From positions 1,004,501 to 1,068,500 of the forward strand of contig OX327696.1 in the NCBI GenBank assembly GCA_946807835.1: a DNA stretch of 64,000 nucleotides, in the 5' to 3' direction. The translations under genes were made by a program, and so were the position numbers. The DNA is from Ailanthus altissimus. Taxonomy: Eukaryota; Streptophyta; Magnoliopsida; Sapindales; Simaroubaceae. This document shows, piece by piece, positions 12,263-25,300 of this stretch. The notes below the pieces were generated by a model. It did not search any database. It was not told where the DNA came from and saw only the letters and a program-made list of their open reading frames with translations. Each line of letters opens with the position of its first letter. Position 1 is the first letter of the stretch.

Positions 12263-15200
12263 ATGGAGGAGTACTTGCAGTACATGAAAACTCTGCGCTC
12301 TCAAATGAACGGTACTGATCTCTCTCTCTCTCTCTCTCTCCTTGAAATCTAACTCGAATTTGAAATGATGAATTTATTGAATATCATTTTGAAAATTACA
12401 TATAGATGTGGAGGATCAAGCTGCAAAGGTCTCTGTTGAAGAGCAAATGCAGATCACAACCATCCAATCCTTGGAACAAGACCTCGATTCCGGTCAAAAT
12501 TCTGTGATCTGTGATCCTATGATGATTTTCTATATCCTTCGAGAATCTAGTGCTTTTGCTGAAAATAAATTTGCATTTGTTATTTTTTGTAATCTACCTC
12601 AATTTGAATTTGTTCATATTCTCATTTAAATGTCGTTAATTTTTAATTTATAAATTTTCTTCTTTTTTATTATTTACTTTCAGTTTTTGTTTTACGAAGT
12701 GATTTTAGGAATGATTTCTTTGGTAATAAAGTATATTTGGAAATTTGCTTTAGTATTAGCTTTGGAATTTGTTTTTTGGGGAAATTTAGGGGTGTGTTTG
12801 GAAGAGTATTTTGTGAAAAGCGGTAATGTTACCTAAAAATGTTTTATGACAAAAGCACTTGTCAAGTGCTTCTCCAAATTAATTGACGTTCTTTTCTAAT
12901 TTAAAAATGCATTCTTAGAAAGCACATATCAAGTGTTTCTTTGAAAATAGCTTTCAAAGTGCTTTCTTAATTCCAAAAATGTGTTGTGTACATCAGCCAA
13001 ACAAGTTAACAAGAAATTGTGTTTGACTAGGACTTTTAATGTACCAAAAGCACTCGTAAACACACCCAAAAAAAAAAAAAAAATCAATAAAGGCTAATCT
13101 AACACCACCTTCCAAGGTTTGTGCTATGAATGAAACCAGTTGGTCATCACAAAGATGTTGAAATGTGTAGAGAATTACAACAATTTAAAGTAAATCCATG
13201 AGCCTGATGTGGATTGGATAACCAAGGGGGATAGGAACTGCGCTGTCAAAGTTTAGCATTTCCTTGATGCCTCTTCATGTGGAATATATTCTGTCTTGTA
13301 TTAAGTAGCATAGAAATCTTTAGCTGTGATACAAGAAGATCCTTTTTGCCACCAGAGACCTTTGTTGTATCTCTATGATCTGTTGGGCTTCTGGTTACGA
13401 TATGGAAGTGAATTTCTAAATCTACCATTTGTAGCTAGTTTTAGTTTCATCATTTTAAATTGTTAGTTTTTTTTTTTGGAGTTTCAGAAAAATAGTACTC
13501 ATGGAAGTAGTTCAAATATTATAGTTATCTTTTGTATTTTCTAATTTTTTTTCATTATTCTTCAGCAAAATCTGAATCAAAGAAATTTAAAGAAGATGCT
13601 GAGAAGATGACGAAGGAAAAGGGTTGGATATGCTCTCAGATACTGGAAAAACAGAGGAAAATTGCCTCTCTGGAGTCGGATTCATCCACACTTAACCAGG
13701 TACTCTGCTTTCGTTTATGTGAGTGGGTAGTGGGTGGAGCCACTCGTTGCACTGCAACCCTATAATTCCCCCCTGATGTAATTATAGGTTTTAAGGTGTG
13801 CTCAGTTTTACTTGTTCACAGCTAATACTTGTAGCTGCAAGAACACTTGCAGCAAACTGGAAATGGTAAACCTTCCGTTGTTGAGGTGATGCTTTCAAGT
13901 GCTCCATGAATTTGCTGAGCAGAAAAGATTAGGAATATACTTTTTCACTATGCAAGAGCTAAGACATTTAGTAATACAGACACATGGACAACTGAGTACT
14001 TCTCATGTTACATAGTATGCAATAAGATTTTAACTGCAAACAGATGTAATATTGTGATAATATTTCTTTCATTCCCTGGACTTGTCATAAATCTATAATA
14101 TTGACTATGGGGAACTCCTGTTCTTTTATTTAATTTTTGTTGGATACAGTAGATGTTTTATCATATAACTTGTATGTTAATCTAGTCATTATTTTTTTCT
14201 GATCTGATCCAAAATTATGAAGCACGCAGTAGTACAGGATTGCTGGCTTTGGTGTTAGTTACATACAGGTTTGCTAGTCAGTCCTGTCCTGCTAACAAAG
14301 AAAGCACAACAAAGTCATACTTTACTGAAAGATATGGTGTACATGTTGTGTGTTCCCTAAGAAAACGTAGGCGTTTGAATTGATGGAACTTAAGAATTTA
14401 CATGAGTTAGCATATAGAGGGAGCTATATCGTGTGTTTTGGCCCGTCCTTTCCTGTCAAATGATTGGATCTCCTCTTTTAGGTTTAATTTGATTGTGTAT
14501 TCATATGTAATCAAGTTATCACAACAGACATGTTAGATGTCTAAGCTGGATTGAAGCACAAGTAAATGAGATAACCATGGACAAAAGTATGCATACAGAA
14601 TCAAATTGGAATTGTAACTTTATGCTTTTTGATGCTGTTCTGAGTTAGGATTGCTTTTAAGTACAGAAAGAAAAAGGAAAATTGTGAACCGAAATTAATG
14701 GATTCATGAGGTTGGCGGCATACTTGTATGGGAGCATGGAGTTTTAACAATTGCTTGTGAGCTTGTATTGACCATTTCATGTTGGAGGCTGTAGCCTATA
14801 CGGCTTATGTACAAATTTTCTATTTTTTTCCAAGGAAATGAACAATTGATATTCGTAATTATTTGTAGAAACAGTTTCTTTAACCTTTGCTGCATTCTTC
14901 ATCTCATTGCTATTCTTTTAATGATACAGACATTGGAGCTTATCCAACAAGAAAGAGTCAACTTATCTAGAAAACTCATGGAGAAGAGGTCATTTGACAG
15001 ACCAAATTGCATTGATTGAAGCACACTTAATATTACAGATTATTATCTCCATATTAATTTACTGTAACAGCACCTACTATACCAAGGTCACTGAGGATAT
15101 TAGCTCAAAATTACAAGAACATCAGGTTAGGTCCCCAAATTCCTCTTCATGTGAGCTCTGTGTTCTATGTTTAATACTTGCATATGCAATTGATTGTCTC

Positions 15201-18200
15201 CTTTATGTCTTTGTAGGATTGGGTCAAATTTCAAATGACCAGAGAAGTTGGAGAGACTAGAATGGTCCTTTCTTACTAAATTTTTATTATTTATAAATTT
15301 AATGTTTTTTTAACTTTGCACAAGTGTTTGTGCATTATATAAGAAAAATAATTTAAAAAAACATGGAAGCAAGTGATCTTTGACTCCCAGCATTTATGAC
15401 AATTCAGTCTTTCATCTATCTTTAGGAGTCAAACTGGACTCACTGATTGTTGAAGGTAACAAAGAGCTCCATTGTTGGTTGTTAAATATCCTTTTAGATT
15501 GCTCTAAGAGCTTTATATGAAGATTTTGAGACTTTCTTGACCATTGGCATTGCTTGCATACTGATGACAGGCTTAAGGAATTAAAAACCCAGATGAAGTT
15601 CTTTAGCAAACAGACGTTCTAAAAGTCATAATTAAGTTTCTCAATTTATGCCTATGTCCTGGCAAAAAAATGTTGTAGCCTTTTTGTGTAATTTGTGTGG
15701 ATTTTTGAAGTTCAAAGAAACGCCATCTAACTTTTCTGATTTTTTATATGTTAAAAGTTGGTTCAAGATCAACAAAATTTGTGTTTTGTCGCATATTGAA
15801 GATATTTAGATCTTCCTAGTCTCTTCAATCACCTGGTTAGATCTTGTAATAATTCCATTGTGATTTCAACCTTTAACTTAAAATGATGTAATAGTGTATG
15901 AGCTTCACGGTTGCTGGGTTGCTGTTTTCTGCTATCATCATTTTTGCTGTTGCTTTCTCATAAACTTTAAGAATATCAAATTTGTACAGATAACATATTT
16001 ATGACTCTAATGACTAGAAATCTTGCAGGTCAAGGATAATATTGACGAGAAAATTGCTGAAACTGAAGGTATTAGTATCAGAATTAATGTTTTACCTGAG
16101 CTGAGTCCTTTTTGATGAAATCCTAGTTTCCAAATGGTCTTTAATGATAAATTCATGGGAGTTTGTGGTATATGAGCTGTATCTACTAAACACATAATTC
16201 AATATATGCTACAATTGGTCTGAGCAAATGTCAAGTTTTTGACATCTTAACTTTTGCAAGTTTTTGACATCTTAACTTTTGCACACAAGAACATGCACAC
16301 ACTCAAACTCACATTCATACATGTATACACTTTCTTCCTTTATGCCCATTTTTTTGTTCCTCTTTGATATTTTATAAACTTTAAGACACTTCATTTTTAT
16401 GCTTTGCCATTACCAACTTTGTCCTTAATCTAAATGGTGATATTTTATCATTATTTTTTTTTTCAGTTGTTTAAAAAGAGTAGTGGATAAGTAGTTTTTA
16501 GTATTGGTTATTGATCATTGTCAACTATTTGGGGACAGTCAAAAGAGGAAAGATGGGGATGTCACTGAACTGAATCATTTATTCAGCAAAGGTGAATTAG
16601 CTTTTCCATCTCATATTAGATTTCTCTTGCAGGAAAGTATGACATTGATATTCATCTCTTCATGACCAGTACGGTAAATAGATCTTGCCATTTTCCATTA
16701 AGATGTACGAATTTTCAATATTTCTAAACAACTCTGGTGATAACAGGGGAATGAAGCAAGGAAAACCCTAATGGCCAAGTTGGACTCAGCTAAAGCGAAG
16801 CTTAAAGGAATTTCACAGATGAAATCTAAACTTGTTTCAGAGAGCAGCAAGGTTACTTATTTTAAACAAGATTTTTACTTAAATGTATTCTTCTATTCTC
16901 ATTTTGTGGGTGGATCATAAACTGGTTAGTAGAAAGAGTTTATAGTTCTTTGAAATTGAATTCGCTTAATTTTTGTCGAAAATATCAGCTAACTGTTTTG
17001 CCGAAAGGTTCTTTTTTTTTTAATCTTTTTTTTCTCTTTACTTCCACCCATCATTTCTCAGTAAATCTCAGTGGAAGTTGTTTCCCTTTTACTGGTCTGT
17101 AGATCCAAATTAGCATTCAATGGTTCAATGTAGATGGTTTGACAATCCTTGAATAAACACAATTTAAAATTAATGACCATTAATGTTGTAGATGCACTGT
17201 TTTGAGTTGAATTGAAGTTCTTTATAAAATCTAGGTAGCTAATATATGAAGAATTTTTTGTGCCGAGAGTACATAAAAGTGCTTCCACAATACAATTTGT
17301 GACTGCTTCTGCATTTCTTATTGCATTACATATTAACACAACTGTTTTATAAACAAAATGATTTCTGCTTTGTCTAGTAGTGGAAATAGGCAAATCCGAC
17401 TGGTTTATTTGTAATTCTCGTTTCCTCAAGTGAAAGCTAATTCTTCAGAGGGCACTGCTAATATGCTGTTTATTTTAATTTTATGTCTTTGATATGTGTT
17501 CATGAATCTTTGTTGTGGTTTCAGCTAAAGGAGTCTCTTGAGCAAGTGAAGTGCAGGGCCCACAATTTTAAGGTGTGTATATGCATACATGCTCGTGCAT
17601 GATCCATTAACCATATGCTACATTAGGTGATTACTTAAAAGACGGTTCTTTCTACTGTCCTGAAACATGGAGTAATGTGGATACCCAATATTGAGGTTTC
17701 AAGAGATATTGTTGGACTAATAACTCTTTTAAGGTGTGTTATGTACCCAATAACATGAAAACATGTGTGTATATGCATACATGCTCGTGCATGATCCATT
17801 AACCATATAGTGCATTAGGTGATTACTTAAAAGACAGTTCTTCCTACTGTCCTGAAAAATGGAGTAATATGGATACCCAATATTGAGGTTTCAAGAGATA
17901 TTGTTGGACAAATAGCTCTTTTGAATGACATGAGTTGAGTTCTAAGTTGTGGCTCTTTGTGCAATCTATACCATATAGTGTTACACAGAATACATGATCT
18001 TCCCTTCTTCTTTAATGTGTGGATAATTATAGACAGAGCTGTTGGCAATGGATGTGAAGACCCTAGAGGAGGAACATAAAGCTCTTCTCTCAGATAAAGC
18101 AGGAGAAACTGAGTATATGCAGTCTCTTCAGACACAACTTGAGACGCTGAAGGTGATACAGCTGTTGACATTTTTTGGTTTGTGTTGTACAGAAACCAGG

Positions 18201-18578
18201 CAGTTCAGGATTTACTTCATCACGTATGAAATGACCTTGGTTTGAGGCCAATCGATTTGTTATGGAAGAGTCCTCACTAGATGACAATAGTAAACATTTA
18301 ACCCAATGGCATTTCTTTGATCAAAACAGGCATGCCTGTAAATTGATTATAATTGGAAAGTTGGAGATGCTGAATTTTCCTTCCAATTACTAGAAATGAC
18401 CCCAAGTTGTAGTAAATTTGCATTTGCCACCTTTTGTTTTTCATTATTCAGTTAAATTTTATATTGAAAGTCTTGCCTTCTAATTTGATGATTTGTCTAC
18501 TTCTAACAGGGGATTTCTCACGTGATCAAATGTACCTGTGGACAGGAGTACAAGGTGGAAATGTATCATTGTGCATAA
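12263..18578 (+). CDS. Coiled-coil protein of unknown function (12 exons, 284 aa)
   Basis: Exons: 12263-12311, 12406-12492, 13566-13699, 14930-14988, 15071-15125, 15217-15264, 16029-16068, 16633-16673, 16747-16851, 17525-17572, 18033-18152, 18510-18578. The chain is 855 nt with one frame throughout and ends in TAA. The start MEEYLQYMKTLRSQM is the first ATG after a pyrimidine-rich leader. Nearly the whole protein is charged heptad-like helix: QITTIQSLEQDLDSAK, EKQRKIASLESD, LELIQQERVNLSRKL, MAKLDSAKAKLKGISQMKSK, LLAMDVKTLEEEHKALLSDK. A short conserved-looking tail (GISHVIKCTCGQEYKVE) contains two close cysteines. No catalytic or DNA-binding domain is seen. It resembles plant proteins named only by coiled-coil similarity, so I give no function. 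The weakest points are exon 6, whose donor is GTCCTT, and the small exons 7 and 8 (40 and 41 bp). Both are supported by frame, acceptor quality and the GNEARK continuation. Confidence 0.82.
12319..12341. repeat. (CT)n microsatellite
   Basis: A run of about eleven TC dinucleotides starts seven bases into intron 1 of the coiled-coil gene, just after the donor GTACTGA. It extends the pyrimidine-rich character of the 5' leader and is likely polymorphic. Confidence 0.9.
12790..13067. mobile_element. MITE-like element in intron 2 of the coiled-coil gene
   Basis: The ends are inverted: GGGTGTGTTTGGAAGAGT at the left and, on the other strand, GGGTGTGTTTACGAGTGC from the right. The 278-bp interior is full of AAGTGCTT/AAGCACTT-type words that can pair with each other, and has no reading frame. 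A target duplication is not evident because the right flank is a poly-A run. Similar words occur in GDPD4 intron 1, suggesting a shared family. Confidence 0.65.
16232..16281. repeat. 25-bp perfect tandem duplication
   Basis: CAAGTTTTTGACATCTTAAC followed by TTTTG is repeated twice head-to-tail without a mismatch in intron 7 of the coiled-coil gene. Perfect identity points to a recent slippage event. Confidence 0.9.
17575..17922. repeat. 192-bp tandem duplication in intron 10 of the coiled-coil gene
   Basis: GTGTATATGCATACATGCTC starts at 17575 and again at 17767. The following ~155 bp (GATCCATTAACCATAT, GTGATTACTTAAAAGAC, GATACCCAATATTGAGGTTT) are repeated with few differences. The first copy begins at the splice donor (AAG|GTGTGT), so the donor region itself was duplicated. 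Confidence 0.88.
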
Positions 18579-19343
18579 AGAGCTGATACATATGAACCTA
18601 GGCCAACTTGAGGCTGGAAAGAAAATTAATTGTTGACTAGAATGCTTGACTTACTATACAGGTTTAAATGTGATAACTGATTGTGAAAATGATACCTTAG
18701 AACTAATGATCTGATAAGAGTCGTGATAAATGACTATCTTTGATTGTATATATTGAGTTTAGTATTTCTTGAATGGTGTCTTTGTGTAAATAATCACAGC
18801 TTCAACTTTTGCTGTAAAAATTCCTGGTAAAAATAATAATTCATGGTGGTGCTATCATAAGGTAAAGTTGTTAGACATTGGTTGCAAGCAGAATACATCT
18901 CCTGTCAAATATGTGGTGTCACATTATGAAAGTATGATGTTGGACTTGCATGTGATTGCAAAATGTTGCTTCAGATGCTCTTTAACTCCCCTTATTATTT
19001 GCAGTATGCACTTTTTACTGTCCTATATGTATGGTTGAATGAGAGGAAAAATTAACAGCAATGGCTAAAACAATATAGACATGGTAGCACATCGTGAACA
19101 TTTAAATGGCTATTTGATAACACTCATGTGGTAGTGCCTTTTCCATCACTTATAAGAATTAAATTAGAAATTACAAATATGAGCTTAAAAGCATATTCTT
19201 ATTGTACAATAGGAATTTCTTGCAAGTTGAGATGTATATTCTTCTATATATGGTAACTATATATCTTGCTTTCGCATTAGTGATGATAATATATGTGCCG
19301 GAAATTATTACAATGAAGAGGAAAAATAAACGAAAGATCACAA
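18579..19343. other. Convergent 3' regions of the coiled-coil gene and SPS
   Basis: This 765-bp gap lies between the stop codon of the plus-strand coiled-coil gene and the stop codon of the minus-strand SPS gene. It must contain both 3' UTRs, so the transcripts may overlap at their ends. AT-rich; no open frame, repeat boundary or RNA gene was recognised. Confidence 0.6.
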
Positions 19344-22300
19344 TCACTTGATCTGAAGAGCTTTTAGAGCTGCAGAGATATTCTGAAGTTCACAGCTTTC
19401 TTCTATGTAGGTTATATTAGCACTGTCCTGTGGGACTACATCTTCTCTTTTGTAAGTGTCTTCTCCGTGAAGAAGCTTCTCACTGCCATACATTACAACA
19501 CCTTTTAGAATTAGGGTCTTGTGGAGGCCAGCCAGCAGGTCTTCATAGTCTGTGTCTCCTCTTTCACCCACAAACACAACCATTTTTGAAAGATCAATTC
19601 CCCACCTAATGGATAGATACCTGCATAACCCAGAGAAGCATTCAATCACAGTGGTGGGTTTCCTTACCACTTTGCTACATCAGTTATTCTTACAGAATGT
19701 TCTGCACACAAAATGTTTTTCCTTAGTTATAAGAGGTGTTACCTTAGAGCTTGTATTCTTGATGCAAATAATGGTACCACATTTAACCTTGATGCTGCAC
19801 GTGTGTAGACAAGGTTGCATCGGAAGCCTCTCATCCGAAGCCTTTGACGAATATCATCTATTCTTCTAGTCTGGCAATTTTAAGTTATATTCATCATTAG
19901 GTTTATTGAAGATGTAATTGCAACTCTTATTGAGGTATTACTTCCAATTGATGCTAGATAGTTTTATACATCATCACAAGGATCTTACCTTGGCTCCTGG
20001 TTTTATGCTATAAGAGTAGCATCTGGAACTGCTTGCATCAACATACTCGATGATGTCATCCTCCGCTCCATCTTCAGCCCTGGCAAGCCTTGGCACCATT
20101 GACCTCACATTCTCACCTGCCCATCTGTTTTCCACATGAGCTTCATAGTCTCCATCAGCTACCAGATCCTTCCATGGATAATACATTTCACTTCCACTAT
20201 TGCAAATTATGGCATCAAAGTCTTCTACATTTACTGGGAAAGATTTGATTGCTTCCATGGTTTCTCTTAAACTTGATCCAGTTACCAATATGAAGCCTAC
20301 CCTGCCCACACCTAAACTCAATCCTGCAGCTTTCCTCACATTCTTGATTATTGATTGAAAGCTCTCTGTGATATTGCCGTTGCTATCATAGCAATCAGCT
20401 GCTATTACAAATAGCATCTGTCTTCTACCAGGACTGTGAGTCACATTGGCATTGCCATTGAACGAAGCCCTTTGGGTGATGGCCTCTATGAGTTTTTTCT
20501 GTCTGGTTGCTACATCAAGCTCTGCATTAAGCTTGATGTCTCCTTCTGTGGAGATTCTCAAAGATAGGTCTTCCACGTCTCTTAGAGAGTCACTCATTGG
20601 TTCTTCAGGCATTGTCATAATTTGAAGACGGTTGGTGGGGTGGCGACTCCTGCAGTGTTCTATATGGGAGAGGTAGTTACGGCAGTGTTCTGGCCATGAA
20701 AAGCGGTGGATATTCTTCAGGCCATTTTTTCGGCATTCACTCCACATGTTTTTGTCGGCAACGAGCTTTAGAAGGGCGTCTTCTATGGCTTTCTGATCAT
20801 GTGGGTCAACTAGGAGGCCGTTGTTAAGTGCCTGTTAGAAACAGAGTCCTCTGTTACTACTAGTTTTAAATCATGTCAGTCTGCTAGGCCGTTTAACTAA
20901 TTTATGGCGTGGCCAAAGTTTCTATACAAATTTTAGTGGTCAATCTAAGATATCTCTATCAGTATTTTGGAAGAATCAGATTCTGGACTTTTGAAAAAAT
21001 AGCCAGTTTTAGGTGAGAAAATAACACAACCTTCAATATATCCACAGGTCCACCATTTTTTGTGGCGACAACTGGTAAACCATAAGCGGCTGCCTGCAAC
21101 ATATATAGTGAAATAGAATTTAGAATGTAAAGGCTAAGATGCTTGATTTTGAAGCTCCAGAAATGGAGTTTTCTTTGACAGTCTCTTTTAGAAAGACTCG
21201 TAAGATTACTTATTGAAGTATTCAGGTCATGTAAGCCTCTGAGGATAGAACACTGTCTTACCTCTATGAGCGTGAGACCAAACGGTTCCACAAGAGCCGG
21301 ATTGATGAAAACTCCCTTCAACAGACAAAGCCGCCATAGTATTACTGTTAGCAGATTTATTGTTGCAAGGAAGAGAAAGGTGTTAATGCATGTCTTTTGT
21401 CCTACTTAGTACTATAACCTGATATATTTTAGGTAGCTTAGGTGGATTCAGCAATAAGAAGATGATGAGACCTAAGATAAGATGCTTATTAGAGTTGTGC
21501 TCTTCTATATATTTGGTCATCATTTCTGATACACCACAGGTTGCAGCAGGTGTCCATTTTAAACCGTTTAGATGCAGCGAATGTCGTATGATTATGCTAA
21601 GCTAAGTGTCCACTCGCTGAATTAGCAGATACAAGATACCTTTGTTTTTGCTGCGAGACGATAAATTTCAGGAACTTCGGATTGCTTATGATGCTTGGGA
21701 TAAGCCACCTGACCATACAAGTCATACTTGTCAATGAGTGTGAGTACTGTTGTAAGAACAGATGAGCTGCTACTAGACATCTCTTCAATGTCGTCTCTGT
21801 TTCCCAGTATAAGTGTCTGCAATTACAATGATACAGAATAGAAGCAAATTAGTTTGAAGTTTAACAATTTTGTTTAAGCTTTTTGTGAATGAAAGGTTGT
21901 TAAAGTGAAGCATAACGTTTACCATATTGGCTAGTTCTCGAAGAGGTTGACACTCCCCAAAAGCCTTCATCAATGTGGTGACATTTTTCTTGGGGTCAGG
22001 GCGGGACAATGCAAGTATAGTTGGTTTGTGAGGATTAGTGAAAAATCGCATTATCTGCAACACAGAAGTCAGATTAGAGAACAGGTAAGATCAGTTACTA
22101 CTGTATGCTACTATTCTTTTTTCTGGAATAGAAATACTAGTGAAAAAGGAAATCCCAGTTTGTCGAAAAGAAAGATGTTCACCTCAGACCATATTGGAGG
22201 GAGATGCCTTTTGGTTTGAGTTCTATCATTTCCAATCAATGACTTGAGATCACCATCACCTTCTAACGTATCTTGTGTTGTAACGTAGCTGAAGTCCATT

Positions 22301-25300
22301 CCTGGGGGTATAACCTGATTGAACAAAACAGTACACAGGATGCTATCACTGTGCTTTGATTTGGTGCCATAGCAAGAACTACAACTAGAACAAAGCCCAT
22401 CTTAGAGAATTGACCTTTATAGTTTTATCATATGTGCATATGTTAGAAGATAACGATTCACTGAAATTTTTTGTTCAGTCTGGACTCTGCTAAAATTTTC
22501 CTGTCGTGAAAGCCTAGGTGTCGAGTAAAATTACTCTAGATTGTACATTTTCGCAACAAATACATGTTTTTTGCCCGGTCATTTAGTTTGCTTAAGGCTC
22601 AAGTAATTCATGTTAATGGTGAAGAAACTTAAAAATGGTTGGGATTTGATCATACCACCATCCTTGGCATGTATCGTCCGAAGCAGCTCACCCCACGTTG
22701 TCTTCTAACCCTAAGCTTTCTCTCCAACTTGAGGTCGAATCCATCGTACAATCCCCATTGCTCTTCTATCTCTTGTCTTGTGCTAGTCACCACCATTTCA
22801 GCAGCATCCAGTCCCAACTCCTCAGCTTCAACCCTCCTCATTATCTTGTAGGTTTCATTTATGTCCTTGGGGAGTCTCCCCTGTTTCAGCAGCTGCTCGA
22901 ACTTGTTCCGCCCCAACGAGTGCCCCGTCAGCACCATCGGCACGTTCAAGGCGCCGGATAAGTGTGCAGCCACCTCTCCGGCATCCGCATAGTGACCGTG
23001 AATCACATACGGCCACATGGGCTTTCCTCCATTGACTTGTTCACCTAGAGCTCTTGCCATGTTGGATATGTGGTTTAGAGCACCATCAACAAATTCATGA
23101 ATGTAAGGCCATAGCGACTCTTTTGGTATGTACCTACATCACAAAAATTTCATTTAACACCGGAATTATAATATGAAAGCTCGTATCAAAAGAAGATCCT
23201 AAGGAACGAACAAATATATAATTACTTATTACGAGCTCCGCAAGGAATGCGGATGATGTAGGCCCCACAACTACCGCTGCCGTCCGGCGGGTAAGACAAC
23301 ATCTCAATTGGTTCACCGTAGCTAGAATCCACCTCCGGTGAGGCAATTTGTCTTGTCAAGAGATCCACTCGATACACTCCCTCTGTGTTGGCTAAGGCTC
23401 GAGCAAGCTCAACAACATATTTCACCTGAATTTTTTTAAAAACAAATTGTAATTATTGTCTAAATATTATAAAATTCTGTTTTAATTGAATTTTTTTTTT
23501 TGAAATTTTCTTTCCCAAAAAATCTTAAATAAAAAAAATGAGGCTGCTGCAGAATAATTTCCTGGCCACCGGTATCAGAATCTCTTCCAAGTTCCATATT
23601 TTCTCCACGCACCAATCCATGCATACTACATGCAAAGTTAAACATGAATATGAATTTGGTATAATTATCATTATAACCATCAAAAAGAAAATCAAAATCT
23701 TCTTTTAAAAAAAAAAAACAAAATTTTCAAATAAGTTTCGTTATATAAAGCTCATAACAACACATTTTAATTGATGAAAATAATACATTACAACTAAAAT
23801 AGTCATCTTCATATACGTGTATACATTTTTAAAATATGTGAGACGTTCGCACTTATTTTTTTTTAAAAAAAATAATAAAAACTACTCTACCTAACTAAAA
23901 CATTAATGAAATGATGTCATATTAATTACCACGTTAATTTTAATAAATATTACAACATATAACACTAACTAGATGGGTGATATCGCTTATTATTTAGTGT
24001 CCAAGTATACAAAAAGCCGACACTCGTCTTTAGTTAAACAATTTTTTTTAACTAAAGTCAAGTGTGATTTTTTTTTTTTAGGTAGAATCCTACACTTATG
24101 ATAAGCGCCGTTGCCTAATTGATCAAAATTAAATTATATATATATATATATATATAATATAATATGTATATGTAAATTAGAGAAAGTATCTTTAGTGGTA
24201 CCTACCTAATTAAGACAATGTAAAGGTTCTTGCTGGACTTATCAACCTCAGACCAAATTTGCATATCGGAATTGATTCTAGTTATTTCCTTGACGGATTC
24301 CAAAACGTTAGCGTCGCCTTTTTGATCCTTCTCCCCTTCCGATAGCTCGGAAAGGTCGGCGGCGGCATCGTTACGGCCTTGCTCTCTCTCTAAACGCCGT
24401 TTTGCTAGCCTTTGTGCATCCTCCCACGCAATCTTAAACCAAAAAAATAAATAAAACAAAATTATTATAAAAAAAATTGTATGTAAACTAATATATTTAG
24501 AGCAGCTCGTTTACATATTACTTTTAAATGAATAAATGACACATCATTTTTATTATATTTGAAGTTTTAATTATTCACTTTGTAATTATGAATAATATAT
24601 ACTTAAGTTATTATTAAGTTTCATATTTTAAATAATAATGTCTAGAGTCGAGAAATATTTTTTTTTCTAATAAAAAACATACAATTGTCTATTCTAAAAA
24701 CAATATATGAACGTTTGAATTTGATAATTTATACAAAATAATTTCTCAATGCGGACGTTTAAACATTTAAAAGTATATATTTAAAGTTATAAAATGATAT
24801 AATTCAATATAACCTAATTTTTAAGCATTTTAGTATTCGATGGCTTTAAAATTATATAAATGTATTTTAACGTTTGTAATAAATAATTATTATATATATG
24901 AGTCCGATTTTATTTTAGTAGATGAAGTTATTCATCTTATAATACATGACTACATAAAAAAAAATTCCTTACTCCAACTTTTCTATTTTTCTTTTTTAAG
25001 TCTTGGATTATAAAGTAAACAATATCATCAACTTAATCGATACTCTTTTTAATCGATATTCTTTCTCTCTCTATATATATATATGTATACGAGAGAAAAG
25101 AAAGTTAAAATGGGGAACAAAAATTTTGACTAATTTATAGTGGTTAGTTATAAAGAAGAATAAAAAAGGAATAAAACTTTTACAAGTGGAAAGAAAATAA
25201 AAAAGAAAAGGTGTGAGGGGTTGAATGAAAAGTGCATACTTGTTTCTTCTTACGGGCAAGATGCCAAATTCGCCAGCACATATTCTCGAGCCTGTTGCTT

